Shown piece by piece: positions 56,324 through 64,000 of a stretch of DNA of 64,000 bases. Under the pieces are notes generated by a model that was not told the origin of the DNA, searched no databases, and worked only from the letters and a program-made list of their open reading frames with translations. Location of the stretch: positions 480,549 to 544,548 of the forward strand of contig NW_021940920.1 in NCBI RefSeq assembly GCF_004337985.1, in the 5' to 3' direction. Source of the DNA: Pyricularia pennisetigena. Taxonomy: Eukaryota > Ascomycota > Sordariomycetes > Magnaporthales > Pyriculariaceae. The number at the start of each line of letters is the position of its first letter. Position 1 is the first letter of the stretch. The translations under genes and the position numbers were made by a program.

Positions 56324-57209
56324 ATGACCGTCCACATCACTTCAGCAGCGCAATGGCGCCAGATACTCAGCTCCTCCAGCGTTGTCATCACCGACTGTAT
56401 GTTCAACATCGTAAAAGCCCAGTCAACTTCTGGACCCCTCGTTTATGTGGCGCACTGCTGACAAATGGTATCCTCCTCTGCCGACAGTCTACGCTGACTG
56501 GTGCGGCCCATGCAAGATGATTGCGCCGACTTTCGAATCGCTCTCGACCAAGTACTCCAAGCCGAACAGGATCACATTCTGCAAAGTCGACGTCGACAGC
56601 CAGCGCGAGATCGCCCAGCAGTATGCCGTCAGCGCCATGCCCACCTTCCTCATCCTGAAGAGTGGATCCGTCGTCGAGACCATCAAGGGTGCCAACCCTC
56701 CCGCCCTGACGGCCGCCGTCGAGAGGGCAGTCAAGCTAGCCGGCCCGGCCGCCGGCGGAGGTGCGGCTTTCTCCGGTGGTGGGCAGAGGCTGGGTGGCGG
56801 AGGTGGATCTGGTACCACGTCCGGCCCGCGACAGTTCCAACGGCCAGGGAACTGGGATTTGAACAGCATCATCAACTCCATCATCGTGTTCTTTGGTTTA
56901 TACTTTGTGTCGCTATTCTCTGTATGTGGTATCTTACTACCTCTATGCCAACCACTGTCCGGGACACCAGCATGTCCTGGTCGTGTCCGGCTCGAGGATA
57001 TCGGCATACTAGGCGCAAATGGCAGCGTTACTAACGATTAAAATGTGGGATTACAGTTCGATCCATACAAAGCCGCCGAATCGTCAAAATACAACATCAA
57101 GAATCCTCCGGCCCGTACTGTCAACGCGAAACCGGCAGGTTCGGCGGGTGCTAGACCTGGTGCGGCAAAGCCCGTATTTCGCACATTGGCTGATGTTGGA
57201 AACGAATGA
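56324..57209 (+). CDS. Thioredoxin-domain protein with C-terminal membrane segment
   Basis: Exons 56324-56396, 56488-56921 and 57057-57209 give 219 aa. The first intron splits the Phe codon before the active site, giving DFYADWCGPCKMIAP with the redox pair WCGPC; MPTFLILKSG carries the cis-Pro. So residues 1 to about 105 are a complete thioredoxin domain that starts at residue 1 without a signal peptide. A Gly-rich linker follows (about 118-140), then a hydrophobic helix (about 150-168, SIINSIIVFFGLYFVSLFS) and a 50-residue hydrophilic tail (FDPYKAAESSKYNIKNPPA). The layout predicts a cytosol-facing thioredoxin tethered to a membrane. The third exon uses a tactaac branch site. Reductase activity is expected from the motif; location and partners are unknown. 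Confidence 0.87.
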
Positions 57210-57686
57210 GAGTATTAGCGTGTGGAATGGGATTCTTGGCCTTTTGGTAATGCGTGGATTGTTGGGCGTTCGGCGTTGGTAGTGACAAGGCACGGATATC
57301 CTTCTTTGACAATTTGTTCATATTATAATGCGGATACCGATTACTTGTTTTATGAACAAAATTCGAGGTTATGCATATGGGTCGCCGTTTTTCCTGGACT
57401 GCGATTGCAGCTACAGTAGTCGAAGTGCGAACGCGAAGACTCACGCGTGGCTCCATAGGCCATGATGCCCCTGTTGAGCACTGTATGGATCTCTGACCAA
57501 TAAGAAGCCCTATGATTCACAGCATTCACCCCTGTAAGGCCCACTGCGGCAAAGAGCTGCTGTTGGAGCTCGACCTCAATTTATTCACATCAGCCCAGTG
57601 GGAAAAAAAAAAAAAAAAAAAAGTTGTTGCTACTCATTCCCATTCCCCCGCCAAACACCGCATCGCATGTGGGAGTTGTAAAAGAT
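57210..57686. other. Intergenic, RSM22 promoter
   Basis: About 480 bp between two plus-strand genes. A 20-A run lies at 57603-57622, about 65 bp upstream of the RSM22 ATG, and may fall in its leader. No gene is seen. Confidence 0.5.
57603..57622 (+). repeat. A20 homopolymer
   Basis: Uninterrupted A run on the plus strand, close to the start of the RSM22 gene. Confidence 0.9.
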
Positions 57687-60548
57687 ATGCTTTCGGCTAG
57701 CAGAGTAAGAGGACCCTGCTCCAAATGCAGGCAGGACCTGCTTCACCTTTTCGAATATGGATTCACCGGTCCTCTAGCTGCACGACGAGCTCCAAGCTCA
57801 ATGCGCGCCGCGTCGTTTCGACAATACCACGCGGCTAGGACTAGAATTGCCTCCAGCCAGCAGAGAAGCTTGTCGACGACGAGGACCTTGAACCAGACAC
57901 CGTCAGAAACGCCAGCATCTTCCCAGGGACCCTCACAATCGCCGACCGAACCAGCAGCCCCTGCAGACACCCACGAGACCACTTCAGAAGATGCACCCCT
58001 CGAGTACCCTGCACGACCCGAAGGGGATGCAACACCAGAGGAGATCGAGAAATTTGTGCGCGAGACAAAGGCCACCTTTGGAGATACTCTGCCACCGCAC
58101 TTCCTCTACGAGGAAGAGTACCAGGTGTACGAGCGGCTCTTCGGACCCCCGTTGCGCGCGACCGAGCCAGAGGACATCGGAATTGGCAGCATTGCCGTGG
58201 AAGACGTCACCGAATCCTCCGATCCCACCGGCGCGCCAGGACATGGAGGCCCTACGCTTCTTAGAGAGGATGGCCAGGGAGGCCTTGAGGAGGTTGAATA
58301 TACCCCGGCTTTCAAGACCCGCGAGCCTGCAGATGCACAAGCAGGCGAAGAGGCGGAGATCGACCTCGATCTCGATCTAGAAGCCCTCAACAAGGACCCA
58401 CGCATCAAGTACTTGCAGGGTGTGGCAAAGAACCAGCGTCAATACGAGGCCCTTCTTCAACTCCAGGCCGATTTCGAGGCAGCCAGCCTCCAGACGCTGA
58501 TAGACGAGGAGGCTCAAATAGCCGCTGCGGAAGCCGAAATGGCTCAGGCAGGGGAGCCCGAGCACGGTGCACCGGCCGAGCAGGAGGCCAAGGAATTTGC
58601 ATGGGATGTTCAAGAAGGGGCGGGACTTGATGCGGATGAATACAAGGCTCGTGAGGTGGATCAATGGGAAGAGAGGCAGAGAGAAACCGATCGCCTTCAC
58701 GAGCTGACCCTTGAGGGGCAATCCAGGACCAACCCCAGCACTATCTTTATTCCCAAGGAGAGCATTGTTGAGCCCATCACGAAGCTCCTGAAGAGAACGG
58801 ATCCGAAGCACGTCAAGGAAGCAGCAGAGAATGTGTTTGGTGGCCCGGGACTGCCTTTCTCTGCGCGTACGCCGTACAACATGAGGAATGCAAAGCAAGT
58901 TGGAGTTGCGTTGAGGGCTACCGACCACCGCATGTCAGAGATCGAGGCCGATGCTTACATGGCGACGGTCCTGCCAACTACGTACTCTACGATAACCAGT
59001 ATCCTATCAGAAGTTCGCAAGAGGTTGGGCACCGAGTGGCTCCGCGGATTGATGCAAAAGAACGAGGGCAAGGGTCCGCGAGTTCTGGATGTGGGCGCAG
59101 CTGGCGCAGGCCTGCTTGCCTGGCAACATGTTGTTGAGGCGGAGTCGGAGGTGATGCGGTCGCAGGGCATCTGGAACAGCCTCGAGGTTCCCATCGGAAA
59201 GAGAACGGCGCTTGTCGGTAGCAACTTCTTGAGGCATCGCGTGTCCCAGTTGTTGGAGAACACAACCTTCATTCCCCGCCTGCCCGATTACCTACACTCG
59301 GCCGTAAACGTCTCCAAGCACATTGATGCGCCGGCTGACCCCAAGGAGAGGAAGACGTACGACGTCATCATGATGTCGCACGTACTGATGCCGCTCGACA
59401 AGCAGTTCAAGCGTGAGGCTTTGCTCGACAATCTCTGGTCCCAGCTGAACCCCGACGGCGGTATCCTGATTGTGATGGAGAAAGGGCACCCGCGTGGCTT
59501 TGAGGCCGTCGCAGATGTGCGGATGCGTCTTTTGGACGAGTTCATCGTTCCTCCTGGCTCAACATTCTCTAGCAAGGCCACTGGCGCGGACTTGGAGGAC
59601 CATATCCAGACCAAGGAATCGAAGGAGAGGGTGCGTGAGCATGGTATGATCATCGCGCCGTGCACTAACCACAAGACCTGTCCCATGTATCAAACACCTG
59701 GCTTTACGTTTGGCCGCAGGGACTTCTGCCATTTCTCGCAACGCTTCATCCGCCCGCCCTTCTTCCAAAAGGTCCTCGGTGGCGTCCATCAGAACCACGA
59801 GGACGTCGACTTCAGCTACCTAGCTGTCCGTCGCGGCGGCGGCCAGTCTGCGGAGTCGTCGTCCACCGAGGCCACCACCGGCGGCGACATGGATACCAAC
59901 ACCAGAAGGTCGCCCCCAAGCGGCCCCTGGCAGGGCAAAGAGGCGACCGATCGTGCCTTTGAGGGCTACGGCAAGAAGGGTGAGGCGCCACCTTCGATGT
60001 TGTCCCTCCCGCGCAACATCCTCCCACCGCTCAAGCGGACGGGTCACGTTGTCATGGACGTGTGCACCCCTGACGGCAACATCGAGCGCTGGACGGTACC
60101 CAAGTCGCACGGCAAGCAGGCGTATCACGACGCGCGCAAGGCCCGATGGGGTGACCTGTGGGCCCTCGGCGCCAAGCAGCGTGAGCTCCGCAAGGTCAGG
60201 CTGGGGAAGCCCGGCACCGAGGTGCTCAACGACCGCGCCAACCCGCTCGGCGGTAAGGGCGACGGTGGCGTGCGGGCGCGTCGGGCGCTGGCGCAGGCCC
60301 AGGCCAGGAGCCAGCTCGACAAGATCAACCTCGACGTGAGCCAGACTGGCAACATCGAGGGCGCGTCCCACAAGGCGCGGCAGCACCAGGTGGAGAGGAG
60401 AACCAAGAAGGGAAGACTGCCGCCTAAGCATTCGGAGCTGGACAGGTTGAAGAAGGAGAGCAACGAGGATGAGTTTGACGACGACGAAGACATGGATCCG
60501 GAGGTGGCCAAGGCGCTTCGTGAGTTTGAGAAGGAAGCTGGGCGATGA
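57687..60548 (+). CDS. RSM22: Mitochondrial Rsm22/METTL17-type ribosome assembly factor
   Basis: A single exon of 953 aa from the ATG of 57687; the frame is open upstream but without an earlier ATG. The N-terminus is basic, Ser/Arg-rich and low in acidic residues (a mitochondrial presequence). An acidic, helical region occupies about 100-330. The Rsm22 methyltransferase-like domain (about 370-760) carries the SAM-binding-like strand RVLDVGAAGAGLLAW, DVIMMSHVLMPL and the cluster IIAPCTNHKTCPMY with FGRRDFCHFSQRF. These Cys, with a later one in VMDVCTPDGN, match the four ligands reported for the Fe-S cluster of this family. Rsm22/METTL17 binds the assembling small mitoribosomal subunit and is required for mitochondrial translation. 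The C-terminal about 130 residues are basic and end in an acidic helix. Confidence 0.92.
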   Translation: MLSASRVRGPCSKCRQDLLHLFEYGFTGPLAARRAPSSMRAASFRQYHAARTRIASSQQRSLSTTRTLNQTPSETPASSQGPSQSPTEPAAPADTHETTSEDAPLEYPARPEGDATPEEIEKFVRETKATFGDTLPPHFLYEEEYQVYERLFGPPLRATEPEDIGIGSIAVEDVTESSDPTGAPGHGGPTLLREDGQGGLEEVEYTPAFKTREPADAQAGEEAEIDLDLDLEALNKDPRIKYLQGVAKNQRQYEALLQLQADFEAASLQTLIDEEAQIAAAEAEMAQAGEPEHGAPAEQEAKEFAWDVQEGAGLDADEYKAREVDQWEERQRETDRLHELTLEGQSRTNPSTIFIPKESIVEPITKLLKRTDPKHVKEAAENVFGGPGLPFSARTPYNMRNAKQVGVALRATDHRMSEIEADAYMATVLPTTYSTITSILSEVRKRLGTEWLRGLMQKNEGKGPRVLDVGAAGAGLLAWQHVVEAESEVMRSQGIWNSLEVPIGKRTALVGSNFLRHRVSQLLENTTFIPRLPDYLHSAVNVSKHIDAPADPKERKTYDVIMMSHVLMPLDKQFKREALLDNLWSQLNPDGGILIVMEKGHPRGFEAVADVRMRLLDEFIVPPGSTFSSKATGADLEDHIQTKESKERVREHGMIIAPCTNHKTCPMYQTPGFTFGRRDFCHFSQRFIRPPFFQKVLGGVHQNHEDVDFSYLAVRRGGGQSAESSSTEATTGGDMDTNTRRSPPSGPWQGKEATDRAFEGYGKKGEAPPSMLSLPRNILPPLKRTGHVVMDVCTPDGNIERWTVPKSHGKQAYHDARKARWGDLWALGAKQRELRKVRLGKPGTEVLNDRANPLGGKGDGGVRARRALAQAQARSQLDKINLDVSQTGNIEGASHKARQHQVERRTKKGRLPPKHSELDRLKKESNEDEFDDDEDMDPEVAKALREFEKEAGR

Positions 60549-61820
60549 GCGCTGTATTCAAGGCTGTACCAATAGTGTGGCTTGTCGGATATTGGGACGT
60601 TGTTATCTGTTTTCCTTGTATCATAATGATTTGACTGTGGCGGTCAGCTGCACTTGTAACAATACTATTCAAGAGGCTTCTAATTGTAGCAACAAGGCAC
60701 TACTTTTCAACTTGAGCGTGGATTAGTTTCCACAATAGGTTTCTGACCTGGCAAAGGGATAACGTACTCACCTGTTACCAACACAGCATATGCATATGTA
60801 CATTATTTGGCCTCGGGATGGAAAGTTACGTAGAAGACTAGCTGGTTACCCTCCCGAATCTGACTTTGAAGATGAACATTTTTCGTTGACGTCCAAAACG
60901 TCTTGTCTTACTATCAGAGATTGGTGCCTGGATGGAGCACCTGCCTGTACAATATGTTCTCGACCCAGCCTAGAAGGCATGTAAGCAAAGTTTACAGGAC
61001 TAAGGCATACTGTAAAGACATTACGCCAAGGTTCACTCTGAAAAGTATTTCCATAATTAGAATTGTATATCTTGGCGCCATCATCTTTGTCGGTTCCGAC
61101 ACTGGATTAGGTCTAGACTAGTCTAGCGCTAGCACTAGAATCCTTCTAGACCTAAGCAAACTCATTTTTTTTTAGGTATCTCAGTTCCAATTTGACAGAA
61201 GAAGAAAGAGAAAAGAATACTGAGCTCCTGGGACCTTTGGTAGGTAGTAGTACTTGGACCTACTGAGGTATTCATTCAGTGGCCCTACCTTATCGAGCAT
61301 ATCACCAACTTCTGAAACTCTCGATTCCTCCTGCCTCCTGCGCGGGATGCTGCGGCCAAAAAGCACACTGGCAATGTGATTGGTTGATGAATTCAAGGGG
61401 GCGCTTGCCGCTTCCCGACGAACCAGGGTTGGATTCCATCGTGTGTCCATGTCGAATACCCCCTAGCTTACTATCTTCTGGACAAGGCCCTCGAGACTGT
61501 CTTTAGGATTTCCCTTGGCTAATAATGGACAGTCTTTAGTGTATCCCAGTTTTAGAAACATGGCCAAAATGGTTAGCAGTTGAGAAGGAAATGAAGACAG
61601 CCTCCCGTCTTCACAGTATATATAACGCGCGTTATACAAGATACATATCAGGTACAGTTTCAATATCTTTTTCTCCATCCACTCTTACCCACTTCACTAA
61701 ATTGATACAGCCAAGTTTATTTCTAGATTAGCTTCCTATCACAAATTCTCTGCTTACCATAACCTCTTTTCTTTCTGAGGGCGGTTCCCCCTTTTCCACT
61801 CCTACGCACAACGACTCAAC
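60549..61820. other. Intergenic region upstream of the secreted peptide gene
   Basis: About 1.3 kb. A CTAG-rich segment lies at about 61112-61155. A 16-bp palindrome overlapping a TATA-like run lies at 61617-61636. The 61790s carry a C/T-rich leader before the ATG. No other gene is seen. Confidence 0.5.
61617..61625 (+). promoter_or_regulatory. TATA-like element of the small secreted protein gene
   Basis: TATATATAA about 200 bp upstream of the ATG at 61821. It overlaps the perfect palindrome TATAACGCGCGTTATA at 61621-61636. Distance and composition suit a fungal promoter with a long leader, but this is a sequence match only. Confidence 0.4.
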
Positions 61821-62201
61821 ATGCCGTCCACGCTAACGCACTTGCTTGTACTCTCGATAGCCGCGACTGCCCTCGCACTCCCCACGCCCTCGGACGGCGC
61901 TAAGACTCAGGTGGTAGTTGCAAGTCGTGACGTTTCCGCTGTCAACCCCACCAATCCCTCATCGGAGATTCACGACCATGTCGATCAGAAGCTGCCAGAC
62001 GGTCTTGTCGTCGAGCAGGGCCTGGGACTTGCAGCCCGCTCCCATGATGACTTGACCCTCGTGGATCCAGGGCCACAGAAAGTTCCCGCGACTCCCCTCG
62101 GTGGCGATGATCTCGACGAGCTGCACAAGAGGTGGTTTGGCAGTTGGGTCAAGGACAAGTGGAAGAAGGGCACGGGAGCGGTCAAGAATTTCTTCAGCTG
62201 A
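61821..62201 (+). CDS. Small secreted precursor with a candidate Kex2-released cationic peptide
   Basis: A single exon of 126 aa. Residues 1-19 are a clear signal peptide (MPSTLTHLLVLSIAATALA) with an ALA cleavage site. The middle (20-100) is hydrophilic and acidic with repeated VV/VDP-like segments and no Cys, like a propeptide. A dibasic KR sits at 103-104 (ELHKR). The last 22 residues (105-126) are quite different: five Lys and one Asp, three Trp and three Phe, starting WFGSWVKDKWKK and ending KNFFS. That is a short, basic, aromatic, amphipathic-looking peptide released if Kex2 cuts after KR. The organisation is that of fungal peptide precursors or small effectors. I recognise no family, so antimicrobial, signalling and effector roles are all open. 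Confidence 0.75.
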   Translation: MPSTLTHLLVLSIAATALALPTPSDGAKTQVVVASRDVSAVNPTNPSSEIHDHVDQKLPDGLVVEQGLGLAARSHDDLTLVDPGPQKVPATPLGGDDLDELHKRWFGSWVKDKWKKGTGAVKNFFS

Positions 62202-63505
62202 GCGATGCAGGCCTTGTCCTTGCTGCCCAAAGACATTTGCGGCATCATGATCTTTTCAGCAACCGAGGTTGCATTGGCTGAGGCGAGTTGATCACATTTC
62301 CTTCTAGCTTTCTCACTTGCGTTGCATTTTTGAACTTGCGCTCCATATCTCTCTCTTTTATACCCTTGGATTTATTCAATAACAATGGATCTTTTCTCCC
62401 TCTTTCTTTTGTCGTGCAAAACTTTTCTTGAAACTAGACACTATCTGGAATGGGTTGTGCTTTCGGGATATCAGTTAGGAAGGTCGTCTATGGAAGCCTA
62501 GATCGGGGACGGCATACCTGTGTTACCTGTAACATCTACTCAATGCAGTCTCTCTCGGTCTTCACAAGTGCTTCTTGGATGTCTTTCCTCGACCCTAAAT
62601 AATTATTATTGGCTTTTCTTCTGTCTCGTCTGATTTGTCTCCTTTTTACGTGTTGATTGCTGACATCTACTGGGCCCAGCAATACCGTCGAAGTAAGCCC
62701 CGATATAAGAATCAAACCCTTTTCGGGAATATTAAAGTTGGCATTTTAATGTCTGATACTGACGGCAAGACCATTGGCTATTATGGACTTGGATGCATGT
62801 AATATGACCGTAGAGGTCAAGACATACCAACAGAGTAACCATCACTCCATTTCTGGTGGGGAAGATTGGGCTGTATACCCGTATGACCGACCATCTGCAT
62901 GGCTATGCTCAGTCTAGATGCTCAGCTTGATGCGGCTTTGATAGTGGCTAAAGAGTTCTGTTTGCCATTTTCAAAGTGTGCAAGCACGCTTACGGGCAAC
63001 GTTTGGGGTCTGGCTGCGGTCTCAGCTGTCGTAACCGGCAGTTTACTACAAGGCAACCAACGCTCGACTCTAGTCCGTGCAGCTCAGCCCTATGGCAAGC
63101 ACGGCGAAAATGGTGGTTGAATGATAATTTGCTTTCCATTGTGGGCAGGCTGCAAATCCACGCATTGGCACCAGCCTCAACTCGACACACGTTACACAGG
63201 TAGTCACTTGGCGAGTTACAACTCTGCAAATAGAAACTATAGTCACCCGAGCATCGAATATATGTCTAACAAAAATACATCAGTGGCGGACACTTCAACG
63301 CGGCAGCATGACCTGTGCGGTTACCAAAAGAACGTTACTAAAACTGAGGCCATAATGTAGAGCCAATATAAGCTCTTATCGTTTTTTTCTTCTTTTTTTT
63401 TATTTTTATTTTTTATTTTTTATATATATTCAGGATTGTCCACCCTGGCGTGCCACTAGTCGCCCAGATGAATCATGCTCCTCGGGTCGTTCCCGCTGGG
63501 CTTGA
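62202..63505. other. Intergenic region
   Basis: About 1.3 kb between the secreted peptide gene (+) and the partial minus-strand gene. T-rich stretches occur around 63380-63430. The frames (up to 79 codons) have no recognisable features. Confidence 0.45.
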
Positions 63506-64000
63506 TCACCCGGAGTCTTCTTGTCCACCACGTCGTCGATGCGAGGGGGTTGTGTTTTGCGACAAGCGTCCCTTCACCATTCTCTCCAACAGTGCTAAAA
63601 CTCTTTCCTTTGACGTTCCCGTTTTTTGTATGGCTGGACGTCTTTTGAGCCTCTGTTCGAGCACCTTCTTCAGGATATCCTCCGATTTCAAGCCTGGCAC
63701 GTTGGGCTCCACATCAGGATCGTCCAGGACTCTGAAAGCCTTGGCCTTGACAATTCTCGGGCCAAGAACGAATCTTTTTGGCTGTATCTCCTCCGCCAGC
63801 CATCTTGACAGTTCGTCCACGCTGTCGGCGCGGTACGTCTGCAACTTACACCCAGAGGGACTGTCCGGGTCCAGCTTGGTGTCACTGAGCTTTGACAGGG
63901 ATTCCCAATCTGGTCGCCGTGGAGTTGCACCGCGAGCGCTTCGATCTGTATCCGAATTGTCTTCCAGGAGAACCGGAGTCCAGCCGGATTTTATAATATT
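63506..64000 (-). CDS. C-terminal part of an unrecognised protein, cut by the window edge
   Basis: The minus-strand frame is open from the right edge (64000) to a TGA at 63508-63506, about 164 codons. It reads WTPVLLEDNSDTD near the edge, then SVDELSRWLAEEIQPKRFVLGP and a Lys/Arg-rich helix (ILKKVLEQRLKRRPAIQK, ERVLALLERMVKGRL), ending HRRRGGQEDSG. The stop-free length and charged helical character look like real coding sequence. I do not recognise a family; the N-terminal part lies outside the window. Confidence 0.55.
   Translation of the reverse strand, partial: NIIKSGWTPVLLEDNSDTDRSARGATPRRPDWESLSKLSDTKLDPDSPSGCKLQTYRADSVDELSRWLAEEIQPKRFVLGPRIVKAKAFRVLDDPDVEPNVPGLKSEDILKKVLEQRLKRRPAIQKTGTSKERVLALLERMVKGRLSQNTTPSHRRRGGQEDSG

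Noticed and set aside
58022..58380. Additional frames overlapping RSM22 on both strands
   Set aside because: These are shadows of the long GC-rich coding exon; only the RSM22 frame shows conserved motifs.
5396..60548. Biosynthetic or degradative gene cluster around the laccase and the XlnR-like factor
   Set aside because: Neighbours are housekeeping or signalling genes with no synthase, transporter or hydrolase.
1..64000. tRNA genes, rRNA genes, CRISPR arrays
   Set aside because: I looked for T-arm-like GTTCGANTC motifs with matching acceptor stems and for regularly spaced direct repeats and found none; a covariance-model scan would be needed to exclude tRNAs fully.

Overview
The window is nuclear DNA of a filamentous ascomycete (Pezizomycotina). 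Single-copy genes carry short introns with GTANGT donors and CTRAC-type branch sites, and they encode fungal proteins such as KOG1/raptor, a Tea1-type kelch protein, a HAM-4/PRO45-type FHA protein, Zn2Cys6 regulators and an asco-laccase. The gene set and the Fot1/Pot2-type transposon fit a Sordariomycete, and the transposon's size resembles elements known from Magnaporthales. The species cannot be fixed from sequence alone. Coding models were assembled by eye from reading frames, splice signals and family conservation; exon coordinates are given with each gene.

Layout. 1-3.6 kb: a mobile-element island with an 845-bp foldback/MITE-like element (long inverted arms, AT core) and, about 0.3 kb further on, a complete 1858-bp Fot1/Pot2-like transposon with an intact 535-codon transposase. 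The two share terminal bases and TA target duplications. 5.4-22.5 kb: a dense housekeeping block with an LRR protein (-), phosducin-like PLP2 (-), ribosomal protein eS27 (+), a Spd1/Dif1-type ribonucleotide reductase inhibitor with a PIP box (-), Gemin2/SIP1 (-), cytosolic aspartyl-tRNA synthetase (-) and the TORC1 subunit KOG1 (-), whose N-terminal exon lies about 800 bp upstream across a long intron. 26-34.2 kb: a Tea1-like polarity protein (+) converging on an asco-type laccase (-). 34.2-39.7 kb holds no gene I can support. 39.7-53.5 kb: the FHA/tail-anchor protein of the STRIPAK type (+) and two Zn2Cys6 transcription factors (+), the second of the XlnR family with a 14-nt microexon inside its zinc cluster. 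54.4-60.5 kb: a SPOUT methyltransferase (-), a membrane-anchored thioredoxin-like protein (+) and the mitoribosome factor Rsm22 (+). 61.8 kb: a small secreted precursor ending in a dibasic site and a short cationic aromatic peptide. The right edge cuts an unrecognised minus-strand gene.

Most genes here are independent housekeeping or signalling genes rather than a pathway cluster. There is no biosynthetic gene cluster, CRISPR array or recognisable tRNA. The observations best worth following are the candidate Kex2-processed peptide at 61.8-62.2 kb, the autonomous transposon next to a candidate non-autonomous partner, and several gene structures that automatic prediction would probably get wrong (KOG1 start, XlnR-like microexon, Gemin2 splice, laccase N-terminus).
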